A stretch of DNA of 64,000 nt. Source: Methylophilaceae bacterium (GTDB lineage: Bacteria; Pseudomonadota; Gammaproteobacteria; Burkholderiales; Methylophilaceae). The position numbers and the translations under genes are program-made. Under the pieces are notes generated by a model. It worked only from the letters and a program-made list of their open reading frames with translations, searched no databases and had not been told where the DNA came from. Where the stretch lies: positions 248,001 through 312,000 of the forward strand of contig CP073759.1 of NCBI GenBank assembly GCA_018398995.1. The letters are read 5' to 3'. Below are positions 64,000 to 64,000 of the stretch, one piece after another (the stretch's first letter is position 1; each line of letters opens with the position of its first letter).

Positions 64000-64000
64000 A

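Overview
This window is a low-GC chromosomal segment that looks like a betaproteobacterial methylotroph of the family Methylophilaceae (Methylotenera-like). The main evidence is a complete mxaRSACKL methanol-dehydrogenase maturation/insertion cluster, a divergent pgl/zwf pair as used in the oxidative ribulose monophosphate cycle, and betaproteobacterial-style order in the housekeeping operons. The family is inferred from memory of gene content; no search was run. I see no phage, insertion sequence, CRISPR array or broken gene. Almost everything is ordinary core genome.

Layout. 1-3.9 kb: end of a universal stress protein gene, a Na+/phosphate-type cotransporter and a P2-type cation ATPase. 4-10.6 kb: Mrp/ApbC Fe-S carrier, divergent pgl and zwf, then dcd and a large PLP-dependent Arg/Lys/Orn decarboxylase. 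10.6-15.9 kb (minus strand): a tightly overlapping operon alaA-hom-thrC-thyA-folA. 16-18.5 kb: a small Mth938-domain protein and fabA-fabB. 18.7-24.2 kb: mxaR-S-A-C-K-L, without mxaFJGI beside it. 24.2-31.7 kb: a YgfX-like protein, ygfZ, the pyrG-kdsA-eno-ftsB operon, and mtnA with a FucA-like aldolase. 32-35.7 kb: glyA-nrdR-ribD-tatD. 35.7-38.1 kb: a candidate sigma54-driven small RNA, then iscX, algC-type phosphomannomutase and a membrane-anchored aspartic protease. 38.1-47.6 kb: pgm, tRNA-Pro, and the translation operon thrS-infC-rpmI-rplT-pheS-pheT-ihfA-merR, preceded by tRNA-Val. 47.7-50.3 kb: nudix hydrolase, NAD-binding epimerase-like protein and MltB. 50.7-64 kb: a respiratory complex I operon from the end of nuoC through nuoN, on the minus strand.

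How the genes work together. Zwf and Pgl feed 6-phosphogluconate formation for formaldehyde/sugar-phosphate oxidation. The Mxa proteins mature a periplasmic methanol dehydrogenase encoded elsewhere. Complex I reoxidises NADH. GlyA, ThyA and FolA link the C1-folate pool to dTMP synthesis. Pgm, AlgC and KdsA supply envelope sugars.

The observations most worth a second look are: (1) a textbook sigma54 promoter followed about 60 bases later by an intrinsic terminator with a CU-rich, anti-Shine-Dalgarno-like stretch between them, which predicts an undescribed ~65-nt small RNA; (2) a 48-codon ORF fitted with overlapping stop/start codons between nuoC and nuoD, whose 5' end looks like a copy of the nuoD start; (3) a cluster of DnaA-box-like sequences in an AT-rich gap far from any dnaA; (4) direct and inverted repeats between fabA and mxaR; (5) an mtnA/FucA-like aldolase pair that resembles a DHAP shunt.
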